Source: Bradyrhizobium nanningense (GTDB taxonomy: Bacteria > Pseudomonadota > Alphaproteobacteria > Rhizobiales > Xanthobacteraceae). Taken from it: a stretch of 64,000 nt of DNA. Position 1 is the first letter of the stretch. Each line of letters begins with the position of its first letter. Under the pieces are notes generated by a model. It did no database searches, was not told the origin of the DNA, and worked only from the letters and a program-made list of their open reading frames with translations. Below, in pieces: positions 55,676 through 64,000 of this stretch. Made by a program: the position numbers and the translations under genes. The stretch lies in NCBI RefSeq assembly GCF_004114535.1, contig NZ_LBJC01000021.1, positions 1 to 64,000 on the forward strand, given 5' to 3'.

Positions 55676-57109
55676 ATGGCCAACGAAGCATTCGCCCTCT
55701 CGCCCATGTCTGCCCGCGCGGCGGAGCCGAACGAGCAGGATTACGACGCGATCCGCGAAGCCTTCATGGAGACGGCGCGCGGCCGCTGGTTCCTCGGCGA
55801 GTACGCCAAGCGCAACCGCAATGCCGACACCCGCATGGTGCTCGACGCGGTCGCGAAGATCGAAGAAACCCTTGCGGCGCAGCGACAACCGGTCGTCGAG
55901 GACCGCCTGCCCGAGGCGCTTGTCGAGATCCGCCGCGCGATCCGCGAGGCCGAGACGATTGCGCTTGCGGCGTTCGACCCCGCGGCGATCGAGGCGAGCC
56001 TCGCGCCGATCCCGCGCGGGGTACGCATCATCAAGGAGATCTCCTGGCGCTGGCGCGAGATCGGCGCCGACGGGCGAATCTGCGACCTCATTGATTCGCA
56101 GCTCGCCTCGATCGAGGCCGCCTGCGGACAGGCCTCCACCATCGATCCCCGTGTCGAGCTCAAGATCGCCTTCGACCTGCTGAAGGATCGGGTCGACCAG
56201 ACCGAGGGCGGCGCAAAGCAGCAGGTGGCAGCTCCGGTGCAGGAAGCCCCGTCATCCGCCGCCGAAGCGCCTGTCGAGACCGCGCCGGCGGCGATGGCCA
56301 GCGAGGCACCCGTGGCTTTTACGGAGCCGCTACAGGACGTCGCAGCAAGTGCCCAGCCCGAAGTAGCAGCGGCCAGCGTCGCCGAAGCGTTCGCCGCTGC
56401 CGAGCAGGCACTGGACACGGCCGTCGCGCCGGAGATTTCGACTGAAAATCAGACCGCCGTCGAAAACGCCGCGCTCGGTCAGGTCGCGCTGGAAAATGTC
56501 GCGCCTGCAGATCCGGCGGCTGAAGACGCCTCGTTTGAAGAGCCGGGGACTGAACCTACCGCCTTCGCGGAAGTCGCCGACGCGTTCGCACTCGATGCGG
56601 CCGCGCAAGCCGAGGACGACGCCGTGCTCGAAGCCATCGCGCTCGAGATGGCTGCGCCCGATCCGGAGTTCGACGAGATCATCGCGCCGGTCGAGATGGA
56701 AGCGGCTGTTCCGGAGCCGATGCCCGCGGAGCCCGCAGCGCCTTTCGCCGCCGAGCTTGCCGAGCCGATCGCAACAGAGCCAGTCGCCGCCCCGGTTGCG
56801 GAAGAGCACCCGGCGGACGCGCCGATCGCGATGGACTCGCTCGCGCGCCTCACCGACGCCATCGCGGAGGCCGCCGCCGAAGTGATGGAGCAGCAGGCCC
56901 CGGCGATGGCGGCCAGTGCCACCTTCGCCGCGGCGCCAGCCACGACGCTGACCGCGCCCTCGCCTCTGTCCGCGTCCTCGTCCGAGCCCTCGCTCGGGGC
57001 CACCATCCTCGCCAGCGGCATTCTGCAAAAGCCCCGCGCGCCCGCCAACGATCCCCTCGCGCCGATCCGCCGCATGACCCAGGCCGAGAAGATCGCGTTC
57101 TTCTCGTAA
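55676..57109 (+). CDS. Orphan protein with Ala/Glu/Pro-rich centre
   Basis: The product has 477 residues. Residues 15-180 are a helical domain (YDAIREAFMETARGRWFLGE, VRIIKEISWRWREIGADGRI). Residues 190-440 are low-complexity Ala/Glu/Pro with repeated VAEAFAAAEQAL- and EPAAPFAAEL-like stretches, probably disordered and very acidic. The end (PLAPIRRMTQAEKIAFFS) is a compact basic motif that looks conserved. I cannot assign a family; the first domain faintly recalls CheZ-like helical proteins. Start at 55676 follows GACGAGA. Confidence 0.68.
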   Translation: MANEAFALSPMSARAAEPNEQDYDAIREAFMETARGRWFLGEYAKRNRNADTRMVLDAVAKIEETLAAQRQPVVEDRLPEALVEIRRAIREAETIALAAFDPAAIEASLAPIPRGVRIIKEISWRWREIGADGRICDLIDSQLASIEAACGQASTIDPRVELKIAFDLLKDRVDQTEGGAKQQVAAPVQEAPSSAAEAPVETAPAAMASEAPVAFTEPLQDVAASAQPEVAAASVAEAFAAAEQALDTAVAPEISTENQTAVENAALGQVALENVAPADPAAEDASFEEPGTEPTAFAEVADAFALDAAAQAEDDAVLEAIALEMAAPDPEFDEIIAPVEMEAAVPEPMPAEPAAPFAAELAEPIATEPVAAPVAEEHPADAPIAMDSLARLTDAIAEAAAEVMEQQAPAMAASATFAAAPATTLTAPSPLSASSSEPSLGATILASGILQKPRAPANDPLAPIRRMTQAEKIAFFS

Positions 57110-57130
57110 GGGGAGCTGCGTACTCACTTT

Positions 57131-57273
57131 CGTGTCCCGGACAAGCGAAGCGCAGATCCGGGACCTAGGAGCCACGAGTTCTACTGCAACATGGGCCCCG
57201 GCTCTGCAGCGCACCGCTGACCGGACGATGCTTCGCATCGCCGGGTTAGCGCTGCGCTGCGTCCGGGGCACGA
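57131..57273. repeat. Dispersed GC-rich repeat (family 2), copy 3
   Basis: GTGTCCCGGACAAGCG, CATGGGCCCCGGCTCTGCA and CTGCGTCCGGGGCACGAG are shared with the copies at 21893 and 50189, arranged in the opposite orientation. Confidence 0.6.
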
Positions 57274-57305
57274 GGCGAGTATTGATGCGCGCGCTCTTCC
57301 CGCAT

Positions 57306-57386
57306 CGTCATTGCAAGCGCAGCGAAGCAATCCAGAGTTCTTTCCGCGGAGGGATTCTGGATTGCTTCGCTGCGCTCGCAATGACG
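57306..57386. repeat. Palindromic repeat (family 3), copy 3
   Basis: Begins CGTCATTGCAAGCGCAGC and ends GCGCTCGCAATGACG, with GAAGCAATCCAGA paired to TCTGGATTGCTTC inside. With the adjoining family 2 copy it fills the 57110-57433 gap. Confidence 0.7.
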
Positions 57387-57433
57387 GGAACACGCTGCGC
57401 TCGCAATGACGCGTACGCGCTGTCAGCGCCTCA

Positions 57434-57793
57434 TCACCCGCAATTCCACACCGCCCCGATCGGCGTGCGCGTCCAGCACGGGCCAAAACTGCCGCCATTG
57501 TAGCGGCCGCCGTTGAAGCCCGGGCGGCCGAAATAGTGCCACTCGCCGTCCCAGCGGTAATATTGCGGAACCGGATCGATGTACCAGTGGCGCCGGTCGG
57601 CGCGCGACACTCGGCGCATCGCATCCTTCTGCTTGTAGAGCGGAATGCTGTTGCTCAGCGGCTGGCGATAGCCCGGCAGGAAGCCGTAGCCTTGCCAGGC
57701 CTGCTTGGGGCGCTTTTGAGTTGACGCAGCGGACGCGACAACCGGCAGCAGCGACAGGACGATGGCAACAATTAGACACACAATGCGCGACAT
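57434..57793 (-). CDS. Exported Tyr/Trp-rich hypothetical protein
   Basis: The product has 119 residues with a signal peptide (SRIVCLIVAIVLSLLPVVAS-AAS). The mature part has many Tyr, Trp, Gly and Arg (GYGFLPGYRQPLSNSIPLYK, WYIDPVPQYYRWDGEWHYFG) and two cysteines near the end. It resembles small periplasmic proteins of rhizobia without known role. Confidence 0.68.
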   Translation of the reverse strand: MSRIVCLIVAIVLSLLPVVASAASTQKRPKQAWQGYGFLPGYRQPLSNSIPLYKQKDAMRRVSRADRRHWYIDPVPQYYRWDGEWHYFGRPGFNGGRYNGGSFGPCWTRTPIGAVWNCG

Positions 57794-57877
57794 GAATCGA
57801 CAATAGTCGGTCGGTTGCGCGGAGGCCATTCAAATTCGGGTGCAGGTCCTGCGCAACCTCGCGCAGAATGATTCCGC

Positions 57878-58321
57878 CTAACCGATCACGCCCTTCCTGA
57901 TCAGGAAGCAGCCGTACCCCCTGCTGTCGCCGACCTGCACCACGCCAAAGCCCGCCGCTGCCGCGCGATAGAAATCCGCCCGCGAGAGCTTGCCGGGACT
58001 GACGGGACCGCCGCCGGCGCGTTCGATCTCGGCCAGCACCGCGCGCTGCACGTCGGGCACGCGATCGGGATCGTCGATCGGTGTCATCACGCGCACCGGA
58101 TCGGGATCGAAATCGTCGAGCGGGTAGACCGACATGATGGCGCGGACGGCCGTCTCCATCGTCATGCCCGGCAGCTGGATCAGGCGCTGCGACGATGTAG
58201 AGCGGGCGATGTGCGTGGCCGGGTGGTTGGCGTCGACGACCACGAGATCGTCGCCGTGGCCCATGGAAGCCAGCAGCCAGAGCAGGTCGGGCGTCAGGAT
58301 CGGATCGATCGATTTCAGCAT
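57878..58321 (-). CDS. RbsD/FucU family mutarotase
   Basis: The product has 147 residues matching FucU: LKSIDPILTPDLLWLLASMG (the His at MGHGDDLVVVDANHPA is the usual catalytic position), then PVRVMTPIDDPDRVPD. These proteins interconvert anomers of L-fucose or related sugars. No fucose genes are near. Start at 58321 is chosen by family alignment, with AGAGGA upstream. Confidence 0.85.
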   Translation of the reverse strand: MLKSIDPILTPDLLWLLASMGHGDDLVVVDANHPATHIARSTSSQRLIQLPGMTMETAVRAIMSVYPLDDFDPDPVRVMTPIDDPDRVPDVQRAVLAEIERAGGGPVSPGKLSRADFYRAAAAGFGVVQVGDSRGYGCFLIRKGVIG

Positions 58322-58484
58322 GTGACGGCGGTTCCTCTCATCGATCGCTAACCATAGCACGTTCCAAGCGTGATTCAGATCACGGAGGGATCATGGTGAC
58401 AGCGATCACGGACTTTAAACTCGAACGCGGCCAGCCTTCGCCGCAACCAAACTCGCATCGAGATCAGTGCCAAAGGAGCACGCC

Positions 58485-60278
58485 ATGTTCCGCCTGAAGC
58501 CTTTGCTGATGACGGCCGGCCTTGTGGGAAGCCTGTTCGGCTTCGCCTGCGGCCCCGTTTCCGCGCAAGTTGCCCCGGTCCAGCCTCCCCCCACCGCACT
58601 GCAAGGCCCGGAGCAGCGGGTTGCGCTGGTGATCGGCAATGCGAAGTACCAGAATGCGCCGCAGCTTGCGAACCCCGACGATGATGCGCAGTCGATGGCG
58701 CAGTTCCTGAACTCCGCCGGCTTCGACGTGGTCGCAGCGACCGACCTGACCCAGAACGACATGCTGCGCGTGGTGCAGGACTTTTCCGCCAAGGTCGCTT
58801 CGCGCGGTCCGAACACGGTGGCGATGGTCTATTACGCCGGTCACGGCGTGCAGCTCGCCGGTGAGAACTATCTCGTTCCGGTCGATGCGAAGGTCTCCAA
58901 TCCGACCGAGCTCGTCAACAATTCGGTGCGGCTCGTCGACGTGATGTCGACGCTGGAGACCATCCCGAGCCGCATGCGCATCGTCATCCTCGATGCCTGC
59001 CGCAACAACCCGTTCCCGCAAGTCAACGACGCCGGCCGCGGCCTTGCCATCGTCGATGCGCCGAACGGCTCGATCGTCGGCTACTCGACTGCGCCGGGCG
59101 CCGAGGCGCTCGACGGCACGGGCGGCCACAGCCCCTACACGCAAGCCTTCCTGAACGTCGCGCGCGAGCCGAACGTGCCGATCGAGCAGCTGTTCAAGCG
59201 CGTCCGCCTGCAGGTGAACCAGACCACCAGCGGCGCGCAGATCCCGTGGGAGAGCTCGTCGCTGACGAGTGACTTCACCTTCTTCGGTGACACCGTGGTC
59301 GCCGCCAACCGCGCGCCGGTCAGGGCACCCGTCGTGCAGACGGCCTCCAATCTGCCGAACCGTTCGACGCGCCAGGCCTATGACTACGTCGTGTCCGAGG
59401 GCCGGCCGGAGTACTATCAGGAGTTCATCCAGATGTATCCGCAGGACCCGCTGTGCGACCACATCCGCTGGCTGCTGTCGAACCTCCTGCTCTCGCAGGC
59501 CTGGCACAACGCCGTGCTCGTGAACTCGCCGCTCGGCTACAAGACCTTCTATGACAGATACGGCAACAGCCCCTATGCGCAAATGGCGCTGAAGCTCCAG
59601 GCGCAGCCGAAGCAGATTCCCCTGATGCAGGCGACCCAGTTCCTGGCTCCGCAAAACATTGCTCCGACCTTCAAGATCGGCAATCTCGGTCAGCCCAAAT
59701 ACATGCCGCTGATGCAGCAGGGCAATGGCGGCGGCCAGATCACCGGCAACCTGCCGGTCGTGCAGAAGCCGGTCGACGGCAATGTCATCGGCAAGCTCGG
59801 CAATGGCGGCCAGATCGTCAACCTGCCCTCGGGCAACAACAACCAGCCGAACCAGCAGAACGGCACGCCGTCGCAGATCCCGGGCAAGATCATCATCCTG
59901 CCCGCGCCGACCAACACGACCAACAATGGCGGCACCGGCAAGATCGTCACCTTGCCTGCGACCAACACCGCACCGAACGGCAGCAACGCCAACGGCAAGC
60001 CGGGCAAGATCGTGAGCATGCCGGTGAATGTCGGCAAGGGCGGCGCGACTGTCGGCGTGAAGCCCGTTCAGACGCAGAACAATCCGATCCGCGTCAACAA
60101 CGGCAACACCGGCATCGTCAAGCTCAACGACAACCCGGTGAACAAGGTGCAGGTGCAGAACACCCGTCCGCAGCTCAACACGACGCCGAGCCGCACGTTC
60201 AACAACAACTTCCGCCAGTCGATGAACCAGGCGCCGAGCACGGGTGGCGGCGACACTCGCCGAAGCTTCATGCACTGA
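58485..60278 (+). CDS. Exported metacaspase-like (peptidase C14) protein
   Basis: The product has 597 residues. Residues 1-27 are a signal peptide (LLMTAGLVGSLFGFACGPVS-AQ). Residues 45-275 are a caspase-fold domain: ALVIGNAKYQNAPQLANPDD, catalytic His120 in YYAGHGVQL and Cys172 in LDACRNNPF. The region from about 430 to 560 is Asn/Gly/Thr-rich with four or five repeats of GKIV-LP type (PGKIIILPAP, GKIVTLPAT, GKIVSMPVN). Bacterial C14 proteins of this type are exported; their substrates are unknown. AAAGGAG precedes the ATG; a strong terminator follows. Confidence 0.85.
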   Translation: MFRLKPLLMTAGLVGSLFGFACGPVSAQVAPVQPPPTALQGPEQRVALVIGNAKYQNAPQLANPDDDAQSMAQFLNSAGFDVVAATDLTQNDMLRVVQDFSAKVASRGPNTVAMVYYAGHGVQLAGENYLVPVDAKVSNPTELVNNSVRLVDVMSTLETIPSRMRIVILDACRNNPFPQVNDAGRGLAIVDAPNGSIVGYSTAPGAEALDGTGGHSPYTQAFLNVAREPNVPIEQLFKRVRLQVNQTTSGAQIPWESSSLTSDFTFFGDTVVAANRAPVRAPVVQTASNLPNRSTRQAYDYVVSEGRPEYYQEFIQMYPQDPLCDHIRWLLSNLLLSQAWHNAVLVNSPLGYKTFYDRYGNSPYAQMALKLQAQPKQIPLMQATQFLAPQNIAPTFKIGNLGQPKYMPLMQQGNGGGQITGNLPVVQKPVDGNVIGKLGNGGQIVNLPSGNNNQPNQQNGTPSQIPGKIIILPAPTNTTNNGGTGKIVTLPATNTAPNGSNANGKPGKIVSMPVNVGKGGATVGVKPVQTQNNPIRVNNGNTGIVKLNDNPVNKVQVQNTRPQLNTTPSRTFNNNFRQSMNQAPSTGGGDTRRSFMH

Positions 60279-60289
60279 TCGCGCGAAGT

Positions 60290-60417
60290 GCGCCCCCTCT
60301 CCCGCTTGCGGGAGAGGGTTGGGGAGAGGGTCTCTCCACAACGGGACAATCCCCAAGGGGAAAAAGCCCTCACCCGGCACTGCGTGTCGACCTCTCCCGC
60401 AAGCGAGAGAGGTTGCA
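60290..60417. repeat. Inverted repeat with CTCTCCCGC arms
   Basis: CCCTCTCCCGCTTGCGGGAGAGGG (in parts, 60295-60318) is a short hairpin, with a second at the far end around CCTCTCCCGCAAGCGAGAGAGG. It is non-coding and sits just after the metacaspase gene. Confidence 0.5.
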
Positions 60418-60456
60418 CCGAGCAAGCGGATAGTTCGAAGCCAACGGACACAAAGA

Positions 60457-60490
60457 AAGGGGCAGAGCGGCGACGCTCTGCCCCTTCTTC
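60457..60490 (+). terminator. Terminator of the metacaspase-like gene
   Basis: A perfect 13-bp stem (60457-60469 with 60474-60486) and a GCGA loop, followed by CTTCAT. It lies 179 bases past the stop. Confidence 0.7.
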
Positions 60491-60504
60491 ATCTCACGCC
60501 TTGT

Positions 60505-60607
60505 CATTCCGGGATGCGCCGTGAGGCGCAGGCCAGGGATCCATTGTGCGGCAGAGACGGTGGGGAAATGGATTCCGGGCTCACGCTTCGCGTGCCCCGG
60601 AATGACG
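60505..60607. repeat. Inverted repeat ahead of the threonine dehydratase stop
   Basis: GTCATTCCGGGATGCGCCGTGA and its imperfect complement around TCACGCTTCGCGTGCCCCGGAATGAC face each other over 100 bases. It is another intergenic palindrome. Confidence 0.55.
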
Positions 60608-60608
60608 G

Positions 60609-61592
60609 CTAGGCCACCAACTCGGCGAACAGATCCGCGTCCACATTGCCACCGGAGAGCACGATGACCACGTTCTTGCCCGCGACGTCGAGGCGGCCCG
60701 CGAGCAGTGCGGCGAGGCCCACTGCGCCGCCCGGCTCGACCACCAGCTTCAGCTCGCGATAGGCGAACGCGACGGCGGCTCCCACTTCAGCATCAGACGC
60801 CGTGACGCCGCGCGCCAAAAGCTTGCTGTTGATCGCAAAGGTCATCTCGCCCGGGATCAGGGCCATCAGCGCGTCGCAGATGGTGCGGCCTGCAGGCGGG
60901 TGCGGCTCGCGATGGCCCGCGCTCAGCGAAATGCCGTGATCGTCGAACGCCTCGGGCTCGGCCACCACGATCTCGGCCAGGAGATAGCGTGCCTTCACCG
61001 CGGTCGCGACGCCCGCGATCAGGCCGCCGCCGGAGGCCGGCGCCACCACGATGTCGGGGCTTAGACCAAGCGTTGCCATGTCTTCCGCGATCTCGCGGCC
61101 GGCGGTGCCCTGCCCTGCGATCACGAAGGGATCGTCGTAAGGTCTGACCAGCGTCGCGCCGCGCTTCTCGGCGATGCCGCGCGAGATCGCCTCGCGGTCG
61201 TCCTTGTCACGATCATAGAGCACGACCTCGGCGCCGTATGATTTGGTGCGCTCGCGCTTGGACAGCGGCGCATCCGCAGGCATCACGATAGTCGCCTGCA
61301 TGTCGAGGATTTTTGCCGCCGCCGCCACGCCTTGGGCGTGGTTGCCGGAGGAGAACGCGACGACGCCACCGGCGCGCTTGTCCTGCGGGATCGAGAACAC
61401 CTTGTTGAAGGCGCCGCGGAACTTGAAGGAGCCGGTGCGCTGGAGCATCTCCGGCTTCAGGAACACCTTCGCGCCAACCCGCTCGTTGAGAACCGGAAAG
61501 GATAACAGCGGGGTGCGGATGGCGTAGGGCGCGATCACGCGCGCTGCGGCATCGATGTCGGCCGGGCCGATCGGGAGAAGCTGTTCGGTCAT
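60609..61592 (-). CDS. Threonine/serine dehydratase (PLP, fold-type II)
   Basis: The product has 327 residues. The PLP lysine is in GSFKFRGAFNK, the phosphate-binding glycine loop in SGGGLIAG, and SSGNHAQGVA is the substrate loop. It has no regulatory ACT domain, so it is the catabolic type that deaminates threonine or serine (or racemises serine). The start at 61592 has AAGG upstream; 61613 is an in-frame alternative. Confidence 0.88.
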   Translation of the reverse strand: MTEQLLPIGPADIDAAARVIAPYAIRTPLLSFPVLNERVGAKVFLKPEMLQRTGSFKFRGAFNKVFSIPQDKRAGGVVAFSSGNHAQGVAAAAKILDMQATIVMPADAPLSKRERTKSYGAEVVLYDRDKDDREAISRGIAEKRGATLVRPYDDPFVIAGQGTAGREIAEDMATLGLSPDIVVAPASGGGLIAGVATAVKARYLLAEIVVAEPEAFDDHGISLSAGHREPHPPAGRTICDALMALIPGEMTFAINSKLLARGVTASDAEVGAAVAFAYRELKLVVEPGGAVGLAALLAGRLDVAGKNVVIVLSGGNVDADLFAELVA

Positions 61593-61654
61593 GACCGACC
61601 TTATCGCGGCCATTGAGCCGCGGGCAAGACACCTCCGCGCGAGGAAATCGTCCT

Positions 61655-62695
61655 TTAGGCGACGAAGCGCGACTGTTCCGTGCCGTCCCGGCCCGGCCCG
61701 GCCCCCACCGCCTGGATACTGTCAACAAAAGCCCTCGCCGAGGCTTCCCAGGTGTAGTTGGCGGCGAATTCGACACAGTCCTGCCGGGAGATATCGAGCG
61801 CCGCGAAGCAGGCGCTGCGCAGATCGTGATCGAGGGCGCCGACCGGGGCGTCGCCGATCACGTTGCGGGGGCCCTTCACCGGAAAGGCCGCGACCGGCAG
61901 GCCGCTCGCCAGCGCCTCCAGCAGGACCAGGCCGAACGTGTCGGTCTTGCTCGGGAATACGAACACATCGGCAGCCGCATAGATCTCCGCCAGCGCCTCG
62001 CCGTGCTTCTCGCCGAGGAAGATCGCATCGGGATAGGCCTCTTCCAGCGAGGCACGCGCTGGACCGTCACCCACGATCACCTTGGTGCCGGGCAGATCGA
62101 GATCGAGGAAGGCTTCGAGATTCTTCTCCACCGCGACGCGGCCGACCGACAGGAACACCGGTGCCGGCAGGCAGAGGTCGATGGCGCGCGGATGGAACAC
62201 ATGGGTGTCGACACCGCGCGGCCACAGCACGACATTGTCGAACCCGCGCTCGGTCAGTTCGCGGGCGAGCGCAGGGGTGGCCGCCATCACGGCGCGGCTG
62301 GGGGCATGGAAGCGGCGCAGCGCCCGCCAGATCAGCGAGCCCGGCACCGGCACGCGGGCGCGGACATATTCGGGAAAGCGGGTGTGGAAACTGGTCGTGA
62401 ACGGCAGCCTGCGCTGGCGGCAATAGCGGCGGACCATCAAGCCGATCGGCCCCTCCGTCGCAATGTGGATGCTGTCGGGACGTGCCTCCTCGATCAGCTT
62501 TGCGATTCTGGCGGGCCTTGGCATTGCGAGGCGCACATCGCGATAGCTCGGCATCGCGAAGGTGCGGAACGATTGCGGCGTCAGGAACACAAATTCGACG
62601 CCGAGCCCCTCGGCAGCATCAGCGAGCTTGGTCAGCGTCCGAACCACACCATTGACTTGCGGGTGCCAGGCGTCGGTCGCGACCAGGATGCGCAT
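61655..62695 (-). CDS. GT4-family glycosyltransferase
   Basis: The product has 346 residues of the GT-B fold. The N-terminal lobe starts MRILVATDAWHPQVNGVVRT (typical of MgtA-like lipid or sugar transferases). The C-terminal donor site has GVDTHVFHP, LSVGRVAVEKNLEAFL and the EX7E-like SKTDTFGLVLLEALASG. Close relatives in other alphaproteobacteria glycosylate diacylglycerol or similar lipids, but this is inferred. It starts 13 bases after the LpxH-like gene, so the two form an operon. Confidence 0.85.
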   Translation of the reverse strand: MRILVATDAWHPQVNGVVRTLTKLADAAEGLGVEFVFLTPQSFRTFAMPSYRDVRLAMPRPARIAKLIEEARPDSIHIATEGPIGLMVRRYCRQRRLPFTTSFHTRFPEYVRARVPVPGSLIWRALRRFHAPSRAVMAATPALARELTERGFDNVVLWPRGVDTHVFHPRAIDLCLPAPVFLSVGRVAVEKNLEAFLDLDLPGTKVIVGDGPARASLEEAYPDAIFLGEKHGEALAEIYAAADVFVFPSKTDTFGLVLLEALASGLPVAAFPVKGPRNVIGDAPVGALDHDLRSACFAALDISRQDCVEFAANYTWEASARAFVDSIQAVGAGPGRDGTEQSRFVA

Positions 62696-62708
62696 CAGGC
62701 GGCCTCTG

Positions 62709-63521
62709 TTATGCAGCTCTGGCTGCAACCTGCGGGACGGCTGCCGGCTTCTGCAGATGATCCGCCCAGGTGATGATCTCGAAATGGCCGTCGTCGTGCT
62801 CGACGAGCGCGGTGCAGCTCTCGACCCAGTCGCCGCAATTCATGTAGCGAATGCCGCCCTCGTCGCGAATCACGGCGTAGTGGATGTGGCCGCAGATCAC
62901 GCCGTCGGCGTCGTGCCGCCGCGCCTCGGCAGCAAGCGCCTGCTCGAATGCGCCGATATAATTGACCGCGTTCTTGACCTTCTGCTTGGCCCATTGCGAC
63001 AGCGACCAATAGGGCACCTTGAACAGGCGGCGGAAGAAGTTGACCAAACGATTCATCTGGATCGCGAAATCGTAGGCCTTGTCGCCGAGATGGGCGAGCC
63101 AGCGCGCGTTCTGCACCACGAGATCGAAGATGTCGCCGTGGATGACGAGATAGCGCTTACCGTCGACGCCGGTGTGGACGGTATTCTCGACCACGTCGAT
63201 GCCGCCGAAATGGGTGCCGTAATAGTTGCGCAGGAACTCGTCGTGATTGCCGGGGATGTAGATGACCTTGGCGCCCTTGCGCGCCTTGCGCAGCAGCTTC
63301 TGCACGAGGTCGTTGTGCGATTGCGGCCAGAGCCAGCTCGATTTCAGCGCCCAGCCATCGACGATGTCGCCGACGAGATAGATCGTGTCGGCGTCATGGT
63401 AGCGCAGGAAGTCGAGCAGAAGATCGGCTTGAGAACCGCGGGCTCCGAGATGAACGTCGGAGATGAACAACGTGCGAAAGCGCCGCTCCGGGCTCTCGTC
63501 ACTCACATCGTAACTTCCCAT
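62709..63521 (-). CDS. UDP-2,3-diacylglucosamine pyrophosphatase-like metallophosphoesterase
   Basis: The product has 270 residues with all calcineurin-like metal motifs in order: FISDVHLG, LVGDIVDGW, IPGNHDEF, VIHGDIFD and ICGHIH. The LpxH-like length and HGD-FD spacing suggest a nucleotide-sugar or lipid substrate. It is paired with a lipid-type glycosyltransferase gene 13 bases downstream, suggesting glycolipid synthesis. The real LpxH of alphaproteobacteria is usually LpxI, so this may have another substrate. Confidence 0.85.
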   Translation of the reverse strand: MGSYDVSDESPERRFRTLFISDVHLGARGSQADLLLDFLRYHDADTIYLVGDIVDGWALKSSWLWPQSHNDLVQKLLRKARKGAKVIYIPGNHDEFLRNYYGTHFGGIDVVENTVHTGVDGKRYLVIHGDIFDLVVQNARWLAHLGDKAYDFAIQMNRLVNFFRRLFKVPYWSLSQWAKQKVKNAVNYIGAFEQALAAEARRHDADGVICGHIHYAVIRDEGGIRYMNCGDWVESCTALVEHDDGHFEIITWADHLQKPAAVPQVAARAA

Positions 63522-63745
63522 GCGCCAGCCTGTAACAATGTCCCGTGACAGGGGGATGACCGATTGGACCCTCGAGGCACGCTCAGATACGAATCACACC
63601 TAGCCTCGCCCTTCCTGCGAATATCAGCCGCATGCGACAATCAGGCGACATGGCGCCGCAGGAGGGCTCTCGCCCCCCAGGAGGGCAGGCCCACGGCGGA
63701 TGGCGCTTTGCGCCACCTGAGCGGCGAGATCGCTAGGGAAGGCCG

Positions 63746-64000
63746 TCAGTAGAACCTGTGAAAATGATGGATCGGGCCGTGGCCGTGTCCGATGCTGAAA
63801 CGGTCGGCGGCGGCGATCGCCGCGCTGATCCAGGCCTTGGCGTTGCGCACGGCGCTTGCCAGATCCTCGCCCTTGGCCAGCCCCGCCGCGACCGCCGAGG
63901 ATAGCGAGCAGCCGGTGCCATGGGTGTTGCGGGTCGCCACGCGCGGCGCGGTGAGCGCGAGCATGTTGTCGGCATCGACGAGATAGTCGATACTTTCGGC
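63746..64000 (-). CDS. thiD: Hydroxymethylpyrimidine/phosphomethylpyrimidine kinase, C-terminal part
   Basis: Only the last 84 residues are in the window. RNTHGTGCSLSSAVAAGLAK is the ribokinase-family anion hole and catalytic-aspartate region as found in ThiD, here with the GTGC signature. ThiD phosphorylates HMP and HMP-P in thiamine synthesis. The frame is open to the window edge. The 224 bases between it and the phosphoesterase gene hold nothing I recognise. Confidence 0.85.
   Translation of the reverse strand, partial: AESIDYLVDADNMLALTAPRVATRNTHGTGCSLSSAVAAGLAKGEDLASAVRNAKAWISAAIAAADRFSIGHGHGPIHHFHRFY

Overview
The window looks like chromosomal DNA of an alphaproteobacterium of the Bradyrhizobium type (Nitrobacteraceae, Hyphomicrobiales). 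This is inferred from a Caulobacter-like flagellar locus with FlbT, CtrA-type boxes (TTAA-N7-TTAA), an EcfG-type stress promoter (GGAAC-N16-CGTT), a giant growth-pole-ring-like protein, high GC with long antisense open frames, and several families of dispersed palindromic repeats. No species is claimed.

Region 1 (1-12800) is a flagellar locus. The 5' part of a flagellin gene (minus strand) faces away from flbT (plus strand). On the minus strand, flgE, flgK and flgL follow each other, headed by a sigma-54-like promoter. Tightly packed behind flgL is an unusual four-gene unit: a glycosyltransferase, a fold-type I PLP enzyme, an ATP-grasp ligase-like protein and a group II PLP decarboxylase. A CtrA-type box lies just ahead of it. 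This unit is the best candidate here for an undescribed system, possibly decoration of the flagellum or synthesis of a small amide or amine metabolite.

Region 2 (12800-16000) is housekeeping: msrB, an FAD oxidoreductase, a SixA-like phosphatase and a universal stress protein. Region 3 (16000-22030) is a decayed accessory stretch. It holds a broken IS1182-type transposase, a DNA-ligase fragment, a chimeric reading frame, an AlpA-type regulator, a papain-like cysteine protease and several small genes.

Region 4 (22030-31220) has a MocR-type regulator divergent from a DUF1127 gene across two palindromes, a YdcF protein, membrane proteins, an MFS exporter, a ferritin-like stress protein, a UPF0104-type membrane protein and a large SGNH hydrolase. 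Region 5 (31680-39690) is a complete D-glucarate/galactarate catabolic cluster: permease, LysR regulator, KdgD, GudD, 2-oxoglutarate semialdehyde dehydrogenase and GarD.

Region 6 (39860-44110) has small exported proteins, a ferredoxin-NADP reductase, a hotdog thioesterase, a 2Fe-2S ferredoxin and an Hpt protein. Region 7 (44240-50100) is a 1880-residue membrane-anchored coiled-coil protein with 22- and 44-residue tandem repeats, preceded by a CtrA-type box array. Region 8 (50480-64000) carries an MlaE-MlaF-MlaD lipid transporter, a dipeptide epimerase, an MFS permease, an orphan Ala/Glu/Pro-rich protein, a FucU-like mutarotase, a metacaspase-like exported protein, a threonine dehydratase, a GT4 glycosyltransferase with an LpxH-like phosphoesterase, and the 3' end of thiD.
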